This document shows, piece after piece, positions 10,892-19,273 of a stretch of DNA of 51,252 nt. The position numbers were made by a program, and so were the translations under genes. Each line of letters opens with the position of its first letter. Within the stretch, counting starts at the first letter, position 1. Source of the DNA: Bacteroidota bacterium (lineage in GTDB: Bacteria; Bacteroidota; Bacteroidia; JAIBAJ01); the NCBI GenBank assembly GCA_947475205.1, contig CANJNG010000007.1, positions 1 through 51,252 on the forward strand, given 5' to 3'. The notes beneath the pieces are model-generated. The model saw nothing but the letters and a program-made list of their open reading frames with translations, was not told the origin of the DNA and ran no database searches.

Positions 10892-11890
10892 ATGATGAAA
10901 AAACTTCTGCAAGTCTTTATCCTCTGTACTTCTGTTTTGATGTTTCCGAGCTTTACGCCTGGACAGCCCAGCAGCGAAGAAATCGGATTTGAATCAGACT
11001 ACAACTCACTTATTTATCCCGAGAATAACATCATCATGGATGTTAGACCCGAACTGGGATATAAACCTGAAAATATTCGTGCAGGGTTGGTTTTCGATGT
11101 GAATGAAAACAAAATTGTGTGGGAAAAAGGGATGAACCAACGCTGCAACATTGCATCGTTGAGCAAAATGATGGTGGCTCTCATCACCCTTGAAGACGTT
11201 GAAAGTGGCCGCCTAAAATGGGACAGTTTAATTACGGTGAGCAAGGAAGCCAGTTGGATTGGCGGTTCCAAAGTATATTTAACTGCCGGAAAGAAACTTA
11301 CAATTGAACAATTACTGAACGCTGCTATGATTGCCTCGGGTAACGATGCCTGCTACCAGTTAGCTCAAATGAATGGTGGCACTGAAAGCAACTTCGTGAA
11401 GCGGATGAATCTTAAAGCATTTGATTTGGGAATGTTTGGAACTCGTTTCTATAACTGTACCGGGCTTCCTATGGGTAAAGGCCGTGAGGATAATTATTCT
11501 ACGCCGGCCAATTTGCTGCTTTTGGCTAAAGAATTAATCAAACGCCAAGAACTGTTAGCTATTACCAAAAAGAAATCGGAAAGTGTTCATAATGGCCGAA
11601 ATCAGTTTGTGTATGAGAACAAGAATAAACTGGTTTCTATGTATGAAGATGAGGTGGATGGCTTGAAGACAGGCTTTACCCGCAGTGCCATGTTTTGCCT
11701 TTGTGCTACAAGCCATCGTTGCGACTATCGGGTTATAACCATTGTATTAGGCGTGGAAAGCGGCTGGTTGAGAAATCAGATTGTAGCTAATCTCTTCAAT
11801 AACTATTACACCTCTATCGGATTGGGTGCTTTAGGCGAATGTTCCGACCCGAATGCACAGGCCTCTTTGCCAACTGTGATTGAAGAGTAA
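10892..11890 (+). CDS. D-alanyl-D-alanine carboxypeptidase (serine, PBP5/6 type)
   Basis: NIASLSKMMVALI (SxxK), ASGNDA (SxN-like), DGLKTGFT (KTG) motifs; start chosen at MMKKLLQVFILCTSVLMFPSF signal peptide inside the 10832 ORF. Confidence 0.9.
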   Translation: MMKKLLQVFILCTSVLMFPSFTPGQPSSEEIGFESDYNSLIYPENNIIMDVRPELGYKPENIRAGLVFDVNENKIVWEKGMNQRCNIASLSKMMVALITLEDVESGRLKWDSLITVSKEASWIGGSKVYLTAGKKLTIEQLLNAAMIASGNDACYQLAQMNGGTESNFVKRMNLKAFDLGMFGTRFYNCTGLPMGKGREDNYSTPANLLLLAKELIKRQELLAITKKKSESVHNGRNQFVYENKNKLVSMYEDEVDGLKTGFTRSAMFCLCATSHRCDYRVITIVLGVESGWLRNQIVANLFNNYYTSIGLGALGECSDPNAQASLPTVIEE

Positions 11891-11895
11891 ATCTA

Positions 11896-12642
11896 TTAGC
11901 TCTTCCGCTGCCTTACCGCTTCATAAATAAGTATAGCTGCTGCCACCGACACATTCAAACTTCCGGTCTTGCCCAGCATTGGAATCTTAACCTCTGCATC
12001 GCAGAGCTTAAACAGGTGAGGTGAAATGCCTGTTTCTTCCGAACCCATTAAAATAGCTGAAGGGACATTAAAATCGGTTTCGTAATAGTATTTCTTCGCT
12101 TTTTCAGTGGAAGCCACAATCTGTATTCCTGAATTCTTCATGTAAAGCAAGGTGTCAGTAAGATTTTTTACCTTGCAAACAGGAATAAAATTCAACGCCC
12201 CCGCACTGGTTTTAACTGTGTCGGCATTTATTTGAGCACTTCCCGCCTGTGGAACTACTATAGCGTGAGCTCCTGCACTTTCGGCCGTTCGGGCTACTGC
12301 TCCCATATTTCGAGTATCGGTAATTCTATCCAAAACAATAATTAAAGGCATTTCGCCCCGCTCAAACACTTCGGTTATGATTTCCTCTATCGGTTGATTT
12401 TCGACCACCGACATACCGGCTATTACTCCCTGATGATTACTTCGAGTAATTTGATTCAGTTTTTGTATAGGAACATACTTAATTAATATTTTCTTTTCCC
12501 CTATCAGTTTCAGCAAATCCTGAAAACCTGCACTCCGCAAACCTGTTTGCATATATATTACTTCGGGTTCTTTGCCAGCCCGCAATGCTTCCATTACCGG
12601 ATGGATACCATAAATATATTGTTGGGATTTGGAATCGGTCAT
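11896..12642 (-). CDS. rlmB: 23S rRNA (guanosine(2251)-2'-O)-methyltransferase RlmB-type, TrmH/SpoU family
   Basis: YIYGIHPVMEALRAGK; VLDRITDTRNMGAVARTAESAGAHAIV; ILMGSEETGI; SLNVSVAAAILIYEAVRQR. Confidence 0.93.
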   Translation of the reverse strand: MTDSKSQQYIYGIHPVMEALRAGKEPEVIYMQTGLRSAGFQDLLKLIGEKKILIKYVPIQKLNQITRSNHQGVIAGMSVVENQPIEEIITEVFERGEMPLIIVLDRITDTRNMGAVARTAESAGAHAIVVPQAGSAQINADTVKTSAGALNFIPVCKVKNLTDTLLYMKNSGIQIVASTEKAKKYYYETDFNVPSAILMGSEETGISPHLFKLCDAEVKIPMLGKTGSLNVSVAAAILIYEAVRQRKS

Positions 12643-12795
12643 TTGAAATGTAGTACTTAGTTATGGGGCAAAAGTAAAAACTAATCAGGTTGGGAATGGG
12701 AGGCACAATTTGCCCGATGAACTGATATGAAACAGATTTTGCTCTTGCCTTTACGGAAAAGGGTCTAAATCCAAAAAGATTGCTAACAAAAACAA

Positions 12796-12823
12796 AGCCC
12801 CGAACTCAATTGAATTCAGGGCT
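12796..12823 (-). terminator. Rho-independent terminator downstream of minus-strand lipoprotein gene
   Basis: Minus strand AGCCCTGAATTCA/TGAGTTCGGGGCT hairpin (G-U wobbles) followed by TTGTTTTTGTT. Confidence 0.75.
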
Positions 12824-12845
12824 GTGCTATGAAGTAAATTCTTAA

Positions 12846-13700
12846 TTAGGAAGTAATTTTTGTGCGAAGAGCGGTAACTTTAGCTAACAAATTACCAATC
12901 ATAGTTTGAGCATCGGCTTCAGTTTTCATTTTAGCATACTCGGCATTAAGGGCATTCAAATCGGCAATAGTGGTTTGCATATCTTTCTCCTTTTCAAATT
13001 CCTTTAATAGGTTGCAAAGGTTTCCTAGATGGAGCTTTTGTTCATATACTTTGTTGAATAGTGGTGCGTTTTGAGCATTTGCACTGGCTGATTTTAGAAT
13101 GTTTAAAGTTACAAACTGACTTTCTATCCAACTTCCAACTAATATTTGTGTAGCCACATTTAAGCGTTCGTTGCTTCTTAAATAAGTGTCGGTAGCCGCA
13201 TATACTTCATTCACTACTTTTAAAACAGTGTCTTTATTTTCGGGAGATTGTTCAACATGATTTTTAGCGATTTTGTCGAAGCTTTCGAGCATATCTAATT
13301 GCTTAGCTAAGTTTCTGCAAACTGAAAGATAGCCTTTTGCTTCACCAAGTTTTTCAGTGGTGGCTAAATAAATTAAATCAACGGAATAAACACCGTAGTT
13401 GAGGCTACGCTTGGCTGTGGTTGCGTACTTAGAAAGGTTTTCCTTTTTGTTAACCAAATTTGCATCATAAGCAGCTCCGGTTTTGGTGATTGCAGCATAC
13501 ATATCTGCCGGAGGGTATGGAATATTGGCAATGGTGGTTTGGAATTTGAATTCGGCTAAATCGTCCACTTTGGTGGAATCTTTCAACAAGGTGGAATCAA
13601 CTGCAACGGATTCAGCTTCGATAGAGGTGTCTTTTCCACCTCCGCAGGAAATAAGGGTTGTGATAAATACTGTGGATAAAATATAACTCAGTTTATTCAT
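12846..13700 (-). CDS. putative lipoprotein of unknown function
   Basis: MNKLSYILSTVFITTLISCGGGKD lipobox-like signal; no recognised domain. Confidence 0.75.
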   Translation of the reverse strand: MNKLSYILSTVFITTLISCGGGKDTSIEAESVAVDSTLLKDSTKVDDLAEFKFQTTIANIPYPPADMYAAITKTGAAYDANLVNKKENLSKYATTAKRSLNYGVYSVDLIYLATTEKLGEAKGYLSVCRNLAKQLDMLESFDKIAKNHVEQSPENKDTVLKVVNEVYAATDTYLRSNERLNVATQILVGSWIESQFVTLNILKSASANAQNAPLFNKVYEQKLHLGNLCNLLKEFEKEKDMQTTIADLNALNAEYAKMKTEADAQTMIGNLLAKVTALRTKITS

Positions 13701-13714
13701 TGTGTTTGGGTTGT

Positions 13715-14098
13715 TTATTTTTTAAAGGATACTAAATTAAATTGGAATTTGGCAATGGATTGGTAGTTTTCTCCAGCTTCCTGCATATCTTCATCATAAT
13801 CGTCGTAGAGCCAATTTACGGTTACTTTGGTTTTTCCGGCTTTGTCAATTTGTTCTATTTTCTTGAACAAATCCATCAAGATTTTGGCTGATGAGGTGTT
13901 AAAATAGTCGAATTGAATATTTAAGGTTGTGGATGCTGCGGGTTGGGCGGCATAGTTTTCTAACCATTCAAAAATAGGTTGGTAAAACTTGGGAGTGTTT
14001 TCGCTAACGGATTTTCCGGACAAGGAGCATTCACCCGTTGCAGGATTGAAATTTACTACCGGAGTAGAAATGGTGCTGTCGAGTATTAGTGATTCCAT
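13715..14098 (-). CDS. DUF1987/SiaC family regulatory phosphoprotein
   Basis: FNPATGECSLSGKSVSENTPKFYQPIFEWLENY and FDYFNTSSAKILMDLFKKIE are characteristic of DUF1987/SiaC. Confidence 0.87.
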   Translation of the reverse strand: MESLILDSTISTPVVNFNPATGECSLSGKSVSENTPKFYQPIFEWLENYAAQPAASTTLNIQFDYFNTSSAKILMDLFKKIEQIDKAGKTKVTVNWLYDDYDEDMQEAGENYQSIAKFQFNLVSFKK

Positions 14099-14219
14099 TT
14101 TTTTGAATTAGGGCGTAAAAATAGTTTTTTCCTAATACATAGAATGCTAAATTTTGAATAGGGGAGAAATAGGGTATTTTGGTTTGGGGAATTTTCAGGC
14201 ATCCCTTCAAAACCCAATT

Positions 14220-15440
14220 CTACACCAATTTCCCCAAAGCTTCCTTCAAACGCGAAATTGCCTTGCGGAGGTTGGCTTCGGAGGTGGCATAAGACAGGCG
14301 GATGCAATCGGGTGCTCCGAATCCATCGCCGGCCACTACCGCAACATTGCCTTGATAAAGCAGGTACATACACAAGTCGTCGGCGTTTTTTATTTCCTTT
14401 CCTTCAAATGATTTGCCGAAAAAGGAAGACACCTGTGGGAAGAAGTAAAAAGCTCCTTCGGGTTTATTGCTCACGAGGCCGGGGATTTCGGAGAGTAATG
14501 TGTAACACAGATTGCGACGACGAAGAAACTCTGCATTCATTGTTTGGGTAACTTCTGGAGCTGAATTTAAGGCTGCAATGGCCGCCATTTGGGTGATGGA
14601 TGAGGTTCCGGAGGTGATTTGTCCTTGCATTTTGTCGCAGGCTTTGGCTATCCAGAGGGCGGCACCAATGTAGCCTAACCGCCAACCGGTCATGGCATAG
14701 GCTTTGGATAAGCCATTTACTGTTACCACTCTGTCTTTAAGAAAATCGAAGGAGGCTATGCTGGTGGGCTTTTCTACAAAATTTATGTGTTCGTATATTT
14801 CATCGGAAAGTACGATTATGTTTTCGTACTTGGCCAACACTTCGGCAATTGCTTTTAGCTCGACTGCATTATACACCGATCCGGTGGGATTGCAGGGCGA
14901 ACTAAACATTAGCATTCGAGTTTGGGGGGTGATGGCGGCTTCGATTTGTGCGGGAGTAACTTTGAAATTGGTTTCGATTCCGGCTTTAACGAAGACGGGT
15001 GTGCCTTCGGCGAGTTTCACAATTTCGAGATAGCTCACCCAATAAGGCGAAAGCAAGATTACTTCGTCGCCTTTGTCCACTATGGACATCACTACATTGG
15101 CGATGCTTTGTTTGGCTCCGGTGGAAACAACGATTTGCTCGGGCGAATAATCAAGGTTATTCTCCCGCTTAAACTTTTCGGAGATGGCTTTTCGGAGGTC
15201 TAAAAAGCCGGAAATGGGGGTATAGTGCGAAAAATTATCGTCAATGGCTTTTTTGGCAGCAACTTTAACGTGGTCGGGGGTATCGAAATCGGGTTCGCCA
15301 AGACTTAAACTTACTACATCAACACCTTTTGCAGCTAATTCACGACTGAGCCTTGCCATTGCTAAAGTTTGCGATTCGCTAAGTCTGTTAAGCCTTTCCG
15401 ACACTTTTTCGATTTGCATATTCAATAATTCAGGGGGCAA
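14220..15440 (-). CDS. pyridoxal phosphate-dependent aminotransferase (aspartate aminotransferase-like)
   Basis: SLSLGEPDFDTPDHV, NPTGSVYN, VVTVNGLSKAYAMTGWRLGY (PLP lysine). Confidence 0.94.
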   Translation of the reverse strand: MPPELLNMQIEKVSERLNRLSESQTLAMARLSRELAAKGVDVVSLSLGEPDFDTPDHVKVAAKKAIDDNFSHYTPISGFLDLRKAISEKFKRENNLDYSPEQIVVSTGAKQSIANVVMSIVDKGDEVILLSPYWVSYLEIVKLAEGTPVFVKAGIETNFKVTPAQIEAAITPQTRMLMFSSPCNPTGSVYNAVELKAIAEVLAKYENIIVLSDEIYEHINFVEKPTSIASFDFLKDRVVTVNGLSKAYAMTGWRLGYIGAALWIAKACDKMQGQITSGTSSITQMAAIAALNSAPEVTQTMNAEFLRRRNLCYTLLSEIPGLVSNKPEGAFYFFPQVSSFFGKSFEGKEIKNADDLCMYLLYQGNVAVVAGDGFGAPDCIRLSYATSEANLRKAISRLKEALGKLV

Positions 15441-15551
15441 ACGTAGTCAAAAAATGAGCGGCTGGATTTTTTGGTTTAAGACAATTCAATTCCTATTCTG
15501 TCTATTTTATTCCAGATTTTATAAAGATGATGTAATCTGATAAGCCAAGCC

Positions 15552-15977
15552 TCAATTCGTAATATGCAAAATATCGTTGGTGTAATAAACCTGATAGGCT
15601 TTTAAAGGATAGTTTGCCGGACCATTGATAATTGATCCATCGTAGAGCAGAAACTTAGACCCGCAGCAGGAATCGAGTAGCGTAACATTATCGATCATTA
15701 CCTTTACCTGTCCGCAGGTGTTTTCTGGTTTATAGGTGCAATGGCGTTCATACACCACATATTCATTCAAATCTTTGTGGTAAACAATTATTCCCCGTGA
15801 ACCCACTGCATCGAAATACCGCCAGTTGCCAATAGCGTTCAGCACCTGATTGTCGGGGTTACTAAGATAGACGTTGAAATCTACATTCACCGGCGGGATT
15901 CCATTATTTGGGAGCGTTTTGCCACAGGACAAAAACATTAGACCTGCCATACCGATAATTAAACTTAATTTGTGCAT
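15552..15977 (-). CDS. putative lipoprotein with Rieske-like CxxxxxCG/CxxC-type cysteines, unknown function
   Basis: Signal/lipobox MHKLSLIIGMAGLMFLSCGKT; start chosen at 15977 inside the longer ORF; TATTTTTG box on minus strand at 15986-15993. Confidence 0.65.
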   Translation of the reverse strand: MHKLSLIIGMAGLMFLSCGKTLPNNGIPPVNVDFNVYLSNPDNQVLNAIGNWRYFDAVGSRGIIVYHKDLNEYVVYERHCTYKPENTCGQVKVMIDNVTLLDSCCGSKFLLYDGSIINGPANYPLKAYQVYYTNDILHITN

Positions 15978-15999
15978 CAATTCCGCAAAAATACATCGT

Positions 16000-16935
16000 T
16001 TGGCCAAGCCTGCTTTAAACTCCTGTTTTCTTTCTTTTGTATTACTCTGTTTTTCCGTTTCTGCTACCGGACAGGGCTTCTTTAATTTTAAGGGAAAGGA
16101 TAAGCACCGAGCTTCTATCAATTACCCTTACGCAAGGTCTTACGTTTACGATACCAAAGACATTCTGTTTGCACCGGCCTATTGGCGTGAGAAGCAGATT
16201 GCTGCCGCCGTTGTTTTTACCGGAGCTACTGCTATGGCTATGATGTTTGACCGCCCGGTGCAGCAATTCATTCAACGCAACCGTAACCACACCACCGACC
16301 AAATTTCGAAGTATGGATTAGAACCCATCGGGAGTGGTAAATATGCCGTTGGAATAATCGGAGCAACCTATATTGGCGGCTTAATATTCAAGGACCAGCA
16401 AGCTAAGAAGGTTGCTATGCTGGCCTTCAAAGCCGGAGTGTTGGCCGGAGTGGGAAGTTTGGTGCCTAAATATATTTTTCAGCGGGAGCGGCCTTTTGAA
16501 TCGGCCAATGCTGACCCGTATCGTTTTCATTGGATAACGGGCGATGCCACTCACAATTCATTTATCTCGGGACATACCATCCTCACTTTTGCTGTAGCAA
16601 CGGTTTATGCCAAAGAATACAGGCATAAAAAATGGGTTGCTCCGGTGGCATATAGTTTAGCGGCTTTGGTTGGGCTTTCTCGAATGAACGACAATGCTCA
16701 TTGGATGAGCGATGTAGTGGGTGGTGCGGCTTTAGGATACGCTTTCGGGGCATTAATTTGTAATAGAAATAACTGGGGAGTAGAAATTTCACCCTTTAAA
16801 GCCCAAAACGCAATGGGGTTGAGTCTTAATATAGATGTGGAGAAACTTGCTGACAGATTGGAACGAAGGCGAACGCTTGCTGATGGCCTTAACCCAACCC
16901 TTGCCCCGATTTCTTGCCCGGAAGTGCAACAATAG
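16000..16935 (+). CDS. phosphatase PAP2 family protein
   Basis: KYIFQRERPFE, SFISGHTI, NAHWMSDVVGG match the three PAP2 signature blocks; probable TTG start at 16000 giving signal peptide MAKPALNSCFLSFVLLCFSVSATGQG. Confidence 0.88.
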   Translation: MAKPALNSCFLSFVLLCFSVSATGQGFFNFKGKDKHRASINYPYARSYVYDTKDILFAPAYWREKQIAAAVVFTGATAMAMMFDRPVQQFIQRNRNHTTDQISKYGLEPIGSGKYAVGIIGATYIGGLIFKDQQAKKVAMLAFKAGVLAGVGSLVPKYIFQRERPFESANADPYRFHWITGDATHNSFISGHTILTFAVATVYAKEYRHKKWVAPVAYSLAALVGLSRMNDNAHWMSDVVGGAALGYAFGALICNRNNWGVEISPFKAQNAMGLSLNIDVEKLADRLERRRTLADGLNPTLAPISCPEVQQ

Positions 16936-17761
16936 CTAACACAATTCCTGACATGGTGAGCTTCAACCATACCGGGTCTATGCCTTGCGACAGCACAAAC
17001 GCAAGAATCAGACGAAAGAGAATAGTTCCTACAATTATAAATGCCAACCTTAATAATAGGTTTGAACTTTGGGTAAAGCCATAGAGGGTTTCGCCAATAA
17101 TAACCGAACCTAAACCTGAAATAATGATTCCTACGCCCATATTTATATCGGCGAAGCCCTGCACCTGAGTAACTAAAAAGCCGCTAAGAGCTGTTAGAGC
17201 ATTGGCTAATCCTAAACCAATAGTTTTAATGTTTAGGGAATTAACACCGTTGGCTCTTACCATTTTTTCGGAACTGCCGGCAGCACGCATAACGATTCCA
17301 AAATCGGTGCGAAGCAGGTAATATATTCCCACCAAAACCAAAACTACCATCATTGCCAACCATGCAAACGGAGCAGAAAATTGAGACAAACCAAAAGGGA
17401 AAGAATCGAAAATTAACGGGGTGTCAATGAGGGCAATGTTTGAGCGTTCCATTGCTTTAAGGTTTATGGAATAGAGCGAAGTCATCACTAATATTCCGGC
17501 CAGTATGGGATTTACTTTTAAGCGGGTGTAAATGATGCCGGTGAGGCATCCGGCCATAAACCCAGCAAAGAGGCATAGGACTAAGGCTATCCAGGGGTTG
17601 ATGTTATTTGTGAGCAGTATGGCTGCAAGGCTTCCGCCAAGGGTGTAGCTTCCATCGGTGGTTATATCGGGAATGTTGAATATCTTCATGGAAAAGAAAA
17701 CTCCAAATCCTAAGCCTGTGAAGGCTAATGCAAGGGTGAGGGAGGTGAAGAAGAACGACAT
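16889..17761 (-). CDS. ABC transporter permease (LivH/TrpX-like, inner-membrane)
   Basis: FNIPDITTDGSYTLGGSLAAIL and multiple TM segments as in the putative amino-acid/substituted-uracil ABC permease family. Confidence 0.87.
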   Translation of the reverse strand: MSFFFTSLTLALAFTGLGFGVFFSMKIFNIPDITTDGSYTLGGSLAAILLTNNINPWIALVLCLFAGFMAGCLTGIIYTRLKVNPILAGILVMTSLYSINLKAMERSNIALIDTPLIFDSFPFGLSQFSAPFAWLAMMVVLVLVGIYYLLRTDFGIVMRAAGSSEKMVRANGVNSLNIKTIGLGLANALTALSGFLVTQVQGFADINMGVGIIISGLGSVIIGETLYGFTQSSNLLLRLAFIIVGTILFRLILAFVLSQGIDPVWLKLTMSGIVLAIVALPGKKSGQGLG

Positions 17762-17893
17762 TTTAGCTGTTTAGTAATGAGATGTTAGTAGTGAGATGTT
17801 ACGCAATAGATTTTAGGGTTGAATGCTTTTAAATCAGGATTGGCTTTTTGTGGTTTAGGATTGGTACTTGGTATTTCCGGTAGAATATTGGGG

Positions 17894-18158
17894 GCTTCCA
17901 ATTGGTCGATTTCTATTTCCCATTTGGTTTTGACGGCTTCAAGTTGATTGATTTCTGTTTCTAATTTGGATTTGACAGCTTCAAGTTGATTGATTGCTGT
18001 TTCTAGTTAGGTTTTGATGGCTTCCAGTTGGTTGATTGCTGTTTCTAGTTAGGTTTTGATGGCTTCTAGTTGGATGATTGTTGTTTCTAGTTAGGTTTTG
18101 ATGGCTTCCAGTTGGATGATTGTTGTTTCCAGTTAGGTTCTAGCGGCTTCCAGTTATT
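17894..18158 (-). repeat. 42-bp tandem repeat (six units plus a partial), degenerate coding for a 14-aa coiled-coil repeat with in-register stops
   Basis: GCTTC boundaries at 17894, 17936, 17978, 18020, 18062, 18104, 18146, all exactly 42 bp apart; minus strand reads (A-I/V-K-T-*/K-L-E-T-A/E-I-N-Q-L-E)n. Confidence 0.93.
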
Positions 18159-18293
18159 TACATTTTAATTTCGGTCGTTTGCTAGATTTGGATAGTTGAA
18201 TGGTTGTATAATATGGATGAAGTGCCGGAAAAAATCGCTTAGATTTTGGATTTGGAATAATTAACCTTCTCTCTTCTTATTACTCAAATCTCA

Positions 18294-19106
18294 CTACTTA
18301 CTAATACTCCTCCGTTCTACTCTTGCTGAAATTAGGATACTTATTTCATAGAGCAACATTAGGGGGAAGGTAACAATCAATTGGCTGATTACATCGGGTG
18401 GGGTAATAATTGCAGCTATTATAAGAATTACCACAATGGCGTGTTTGCGGTAGGTGCGTAAAAATGTTGGGCCAACAAAGCCTATTTTAGTGAGAAAATA
18501 GATAATTATAGGCATCTCAAACGTGGCTCCTGTGGCCAGGGTAAGTGTGGTAACGGTGCTGATGTAAGAATTGAGGTCGATTGTATTCAATACCTCGGCA
18601 CTTACCTGGTAGCCCCCCAGAAAACTCACTGACAATGGGGCAATAAGGTAATATCCAAAGGCTACTCCTGCTGCAAAAAGGATAGAGGCGTAGAACACAA
18701 TTCCACGGGTGTAGCCGCGTTCCTTTTCATATAGACCCGGCTTTACGAAACGCCATATTTCCCAAAAAACATAGGGAAAGGCTACAATAAGCCCACCAAT
18801 GAACGATACCCAAACGTGGGTGGTGAACTGTCCGCTCATATTGGTGCTGATAAGTTTCATGGGAATTTGCCCAAAACACAACGAATCTTTAGCATTAAGC
18901 CATTCACCTAATTGGCAAAACCAGCGATAGGTAATAAAGTTGGGATTCTTAGGCCCGAGGATAATAGTGTCAAAAACAAAATCTTTGTAAACAAACAAAA
19001 CCACCATTAACACCATCACCACAATAGCTGAACGCACTAAATGCCAACGTAGTTCTTCGAGGTGATCGAGAAATGACATTTCCTTTTCTACAGGTTTATC
19101 TGGCAT
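18294..19106 (-). CDS. tatC: Sec-independent protein translocase subunit TatC
   Basis: MSFLDHLEELRWHLVRS, FPYVFWEIWRFVKPGLYEKERG, FEMPIIIYFL. Confidence 0.95.
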   Translation of the reverse strand: MPDKPVEKEMSFLDHLEELRWHLVRSAIVVMVLMVVLFVYKDFVFDTIILGPKNPNFITYRWFCQLGEWLNAKDSLCFGQIPMKLISTNMSGQFTTHVWVSFIGGLIVAFPYVFWEIWRFVKPGLYEKERGYTRGIVFYASILFAAGVAFGYYLIAPLSVSFLGGYQVSAEVLNTIDLNSYISTVTTLTLATGATFEMPIIIYFLTKIGFVGPTFLRTYRKHAIVVILIIAAIITPPDVISQLIVTFPLMLLYEISILISARVERRSISK

Positions 19107-19273
19107 ATAATGGGGCTAAATTTTAAAGTGCAAAGGAATTCAATAAATAGGAATTCCTGAGAAATAAGCTGTATATTTATGTTGTGCTTTTTGTAAGGCG
19201 TAACTTGGGAAACTTATAAAGAGGTCGGGCAACTCCAAACGGGGTTTCTTAATAGACAATGAAAACTCGTCGT

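Noticed and set aside
17978-18135. In-frame TAA codons in the 42-bp repeat as evidence of TAA recoding to Gln/Lys
   Set aside because: Core genes in the same window (for example prototypical + and - strand genes) end normally at TAA, and there is no start codon or recoding signal; propagated nonsense in a dead repeat is simpler
17894-18158. CRISPR array
   Set aside because: Repeat units are contiguous 42-bp tandem copies with no unique spacers and no cas genes nearby
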